Below are positions 63,406-64,000 of a stretch of DNA of 64,000 nucleotides, piece by piece. The notes under the pieces are model-generated. The model was given only the letters and a program-made list of their open reading frames with translations, had not been told where the DNA came from and searched no databases. The position numbers and the translations under genes are program-made. Numbering within the stretch: position 1 is the first letter of the stretch; each line of letters opens with the position of its first letter. The stretch comes from Variovorax atrisoli 110B (GTDB lineage Bacteria > Pseudomonadota > Gammaproteobacteria > Burkholderiales > Burkholderiaceae_C), in contig NZ_KB907450.1 of the NCBI RefSeq assembly GCF_000382045.1, positions 634,204 to 698,203 on the forward strand. Direction: 5' to 3'.

Positions 63406-63867
63406 ATGACCACTCAAGACGAAGACATCAATTTCCGCTCGTACACGAGCCGCATCCCGTTCGCGCGCCACCTGGGCTTCGAACTCACGAAGTTCGAGAA
63501 CGGCGAATCCGAGATCCTCTACACCGCCAAGCCCGAGCACCTGAACACCTTCGACGTGACGCACGGCGGTGCCTGCATGACCTTGCTCGACATCACCATG
63601 GCCGCTGCCGCGCGCAGCATCGCGCCCGAGACGGGCGTGGTCACCATCGAGATGAAGACCAGCTTCATGCAGCCCTCCGTGGGCCCGCTGCATGCGCGCG
63701 GCACGCTCATTCACAGGACGGCGACGCTGGCTTTCACCGAGGCCAGAATCTACGACGAGCAGGAGCGCGTGTGCGCCCATGCCACCGGCACCTTCAAGTA
63801 CGTGAAGCGCCGGCTGCCGACGGGGCCGGCCAGCGCCAACGAGATGCGTCCGCCGTCCACCGACTGA
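63406..63867 (+). CDS. PaaI-family hotdog thioesterase
   Basis: The 153-residue hotdog-fold protein has the PaaI motif THGGACMTLLDITMAAAAR with the catalytic-type Asp, and later VVTIEMKTSFMQPSVGPL. It should cleave acyl- or aryl-CoA thioesters, giving free CoA back when intermediates accumulate. The ATG at 63406 is 138 bases after the SDR stop; the gap is mostly repeat copy 3. The open frame upstream is repeat sequence, not protein. Confidence 0.9.
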   Translation: MTTQDEDINFRSYTSRIPFARHLGFELTKFENGESEILYTAKPEHLNTFDVTHGGACMTLLDITMAAAARSIAPETGVVTIEMKTSFMQPSVGPLHARGTLIHRTATLAFTEARIYDEQERVCAHATGTFKYVKRRLPTGPASANEMRPPSTD

Positions 63868-63923
63868 GCTGACTTGACGACCTGAACGAACAGCAGATCG
63901 ACCGAATTTCCCTGGAGTCTTCC

Positions 63924-64000
63924 ATGCCCACCAACAAGCAGATCCATCTCGACAACCGCCCCGAGGGCGAGGCCGTCGCCAGCAACTTCAAGCTCGTCAC
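63924..64000 (+). CDS. NADP-dependent MDR oxidoreductase, 5' end only
   Basis: Only the first 25 codons are in the window (MPTNKQIHLDNRPEG and on). This start is typical of the curcumin reductase/2-alkenal reductase group of medium-chain dehydrogenases, which reduce alpha,beta-unsaturated carbonyls with NADPH. The CDS runs off the right edge. A TGGAG site lies 8 bases before the ATG. Confidence 0.7.
   Translation, partial: MPTNKQIHLDNRPEGEAVASNFKLV

Overview
The window is about 64 kb of dense, very GC-rich chromosomal DNA with no gap above 300 bases. It reads as a betaproteobacterium of the Burkholderiales, most likely Comamonadaceae and close to Variovorax. That placement is an inference from the smc-zipA-ligA order, the protein families and the codon bias, not from a database match. 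I see no tRNA, rRNA, prophage, insertion sequence or CRISPR array.

Layout. 1-8.4 kb: smc-zipA-ligA, a small lipoprotein, def and a DoxX-family membrane protein. 8.5-11.7 kb: a general amino-acid ABC transporter (binding protein and two permeases, no ATPase gene). 11.8-13.4 kb: homoserine dehydrogenase behind a threonine/isoleucine leader peptide and a strong terminator, a classical attenuator. 13.4-16.1 kb (minus): HAD hydrolase, phosphoglucomutase and a PPC/DUF296 protein. 16.3-18.2 kb: an I78-inhibitor-like lipoprotein and a GGDEF-EAL protein. 18.2-30.2 kb (minus): the cellulose synthase operon bcsD-bcsP-bcsQ-bcsA-bcsB-bcsZ-bcsC. 30.5-35 kb (minus): a GAF-GGDEF cyclase, glnD and map. 35.1-39.4 kb: purL plus a small unknown gene. 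39.5-44.3 kb (minus): AraC-type regulator, selO, msrB, yciB, bolA and a parvulin foldase. 44.4-48 kb: a carboxylesterase and an acyl-CoA synthetase. 48.2-54.7 kb: two tandem branched-chain amino-acid binding proteins followed by livH, livM, livG and livF. 55-64 kb: a beta-oxidation cluster (FadB/FadJ-type fusion, PM20D1-like amidohydrolase, thiolase, acyl-CoA dehydrogenase, small membrane protein, Dabb protein, SDR, PaaI thioesterase and the start of an MDR oxidoreductase).

How the parts fit. The cellulose operon is bracketed by c-di-GMP genes: a probable cyclase with an intact inhibitory site upstream and a GGDEF-EAL protein with an intact EAL domain converging from downstream. BcsA carries a PilZ domain to read the signal, and phosphoglucomutase, which makes glucose-1-phosphate, lies 2 kb beyond. 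The cyclase follows glnD by 19 bases, which could tie nitrogen status to c-di-GMP. On the right, Liv uptake, a PM20D1-like N-acyl-amino-acid hydrolase and beta-oxidation genes lie together and suggest, as a hypothesis, use of fatty acyl-amino acids.

Non-coding signals worth attention are the hom attenuator, a GC-rich intergenic repeat in three full and one partial copy, a large imperfect palindrome after livF, a palindromic site shared by the two binding-protein genes, and a terminator just before livH. I found no clearly new biological system. The best candidates for follow-up are the attenuator, the PM20D1/beta-oxidation grouping, the repeat family, and the LivF whose Walker A lysine is an arginine.
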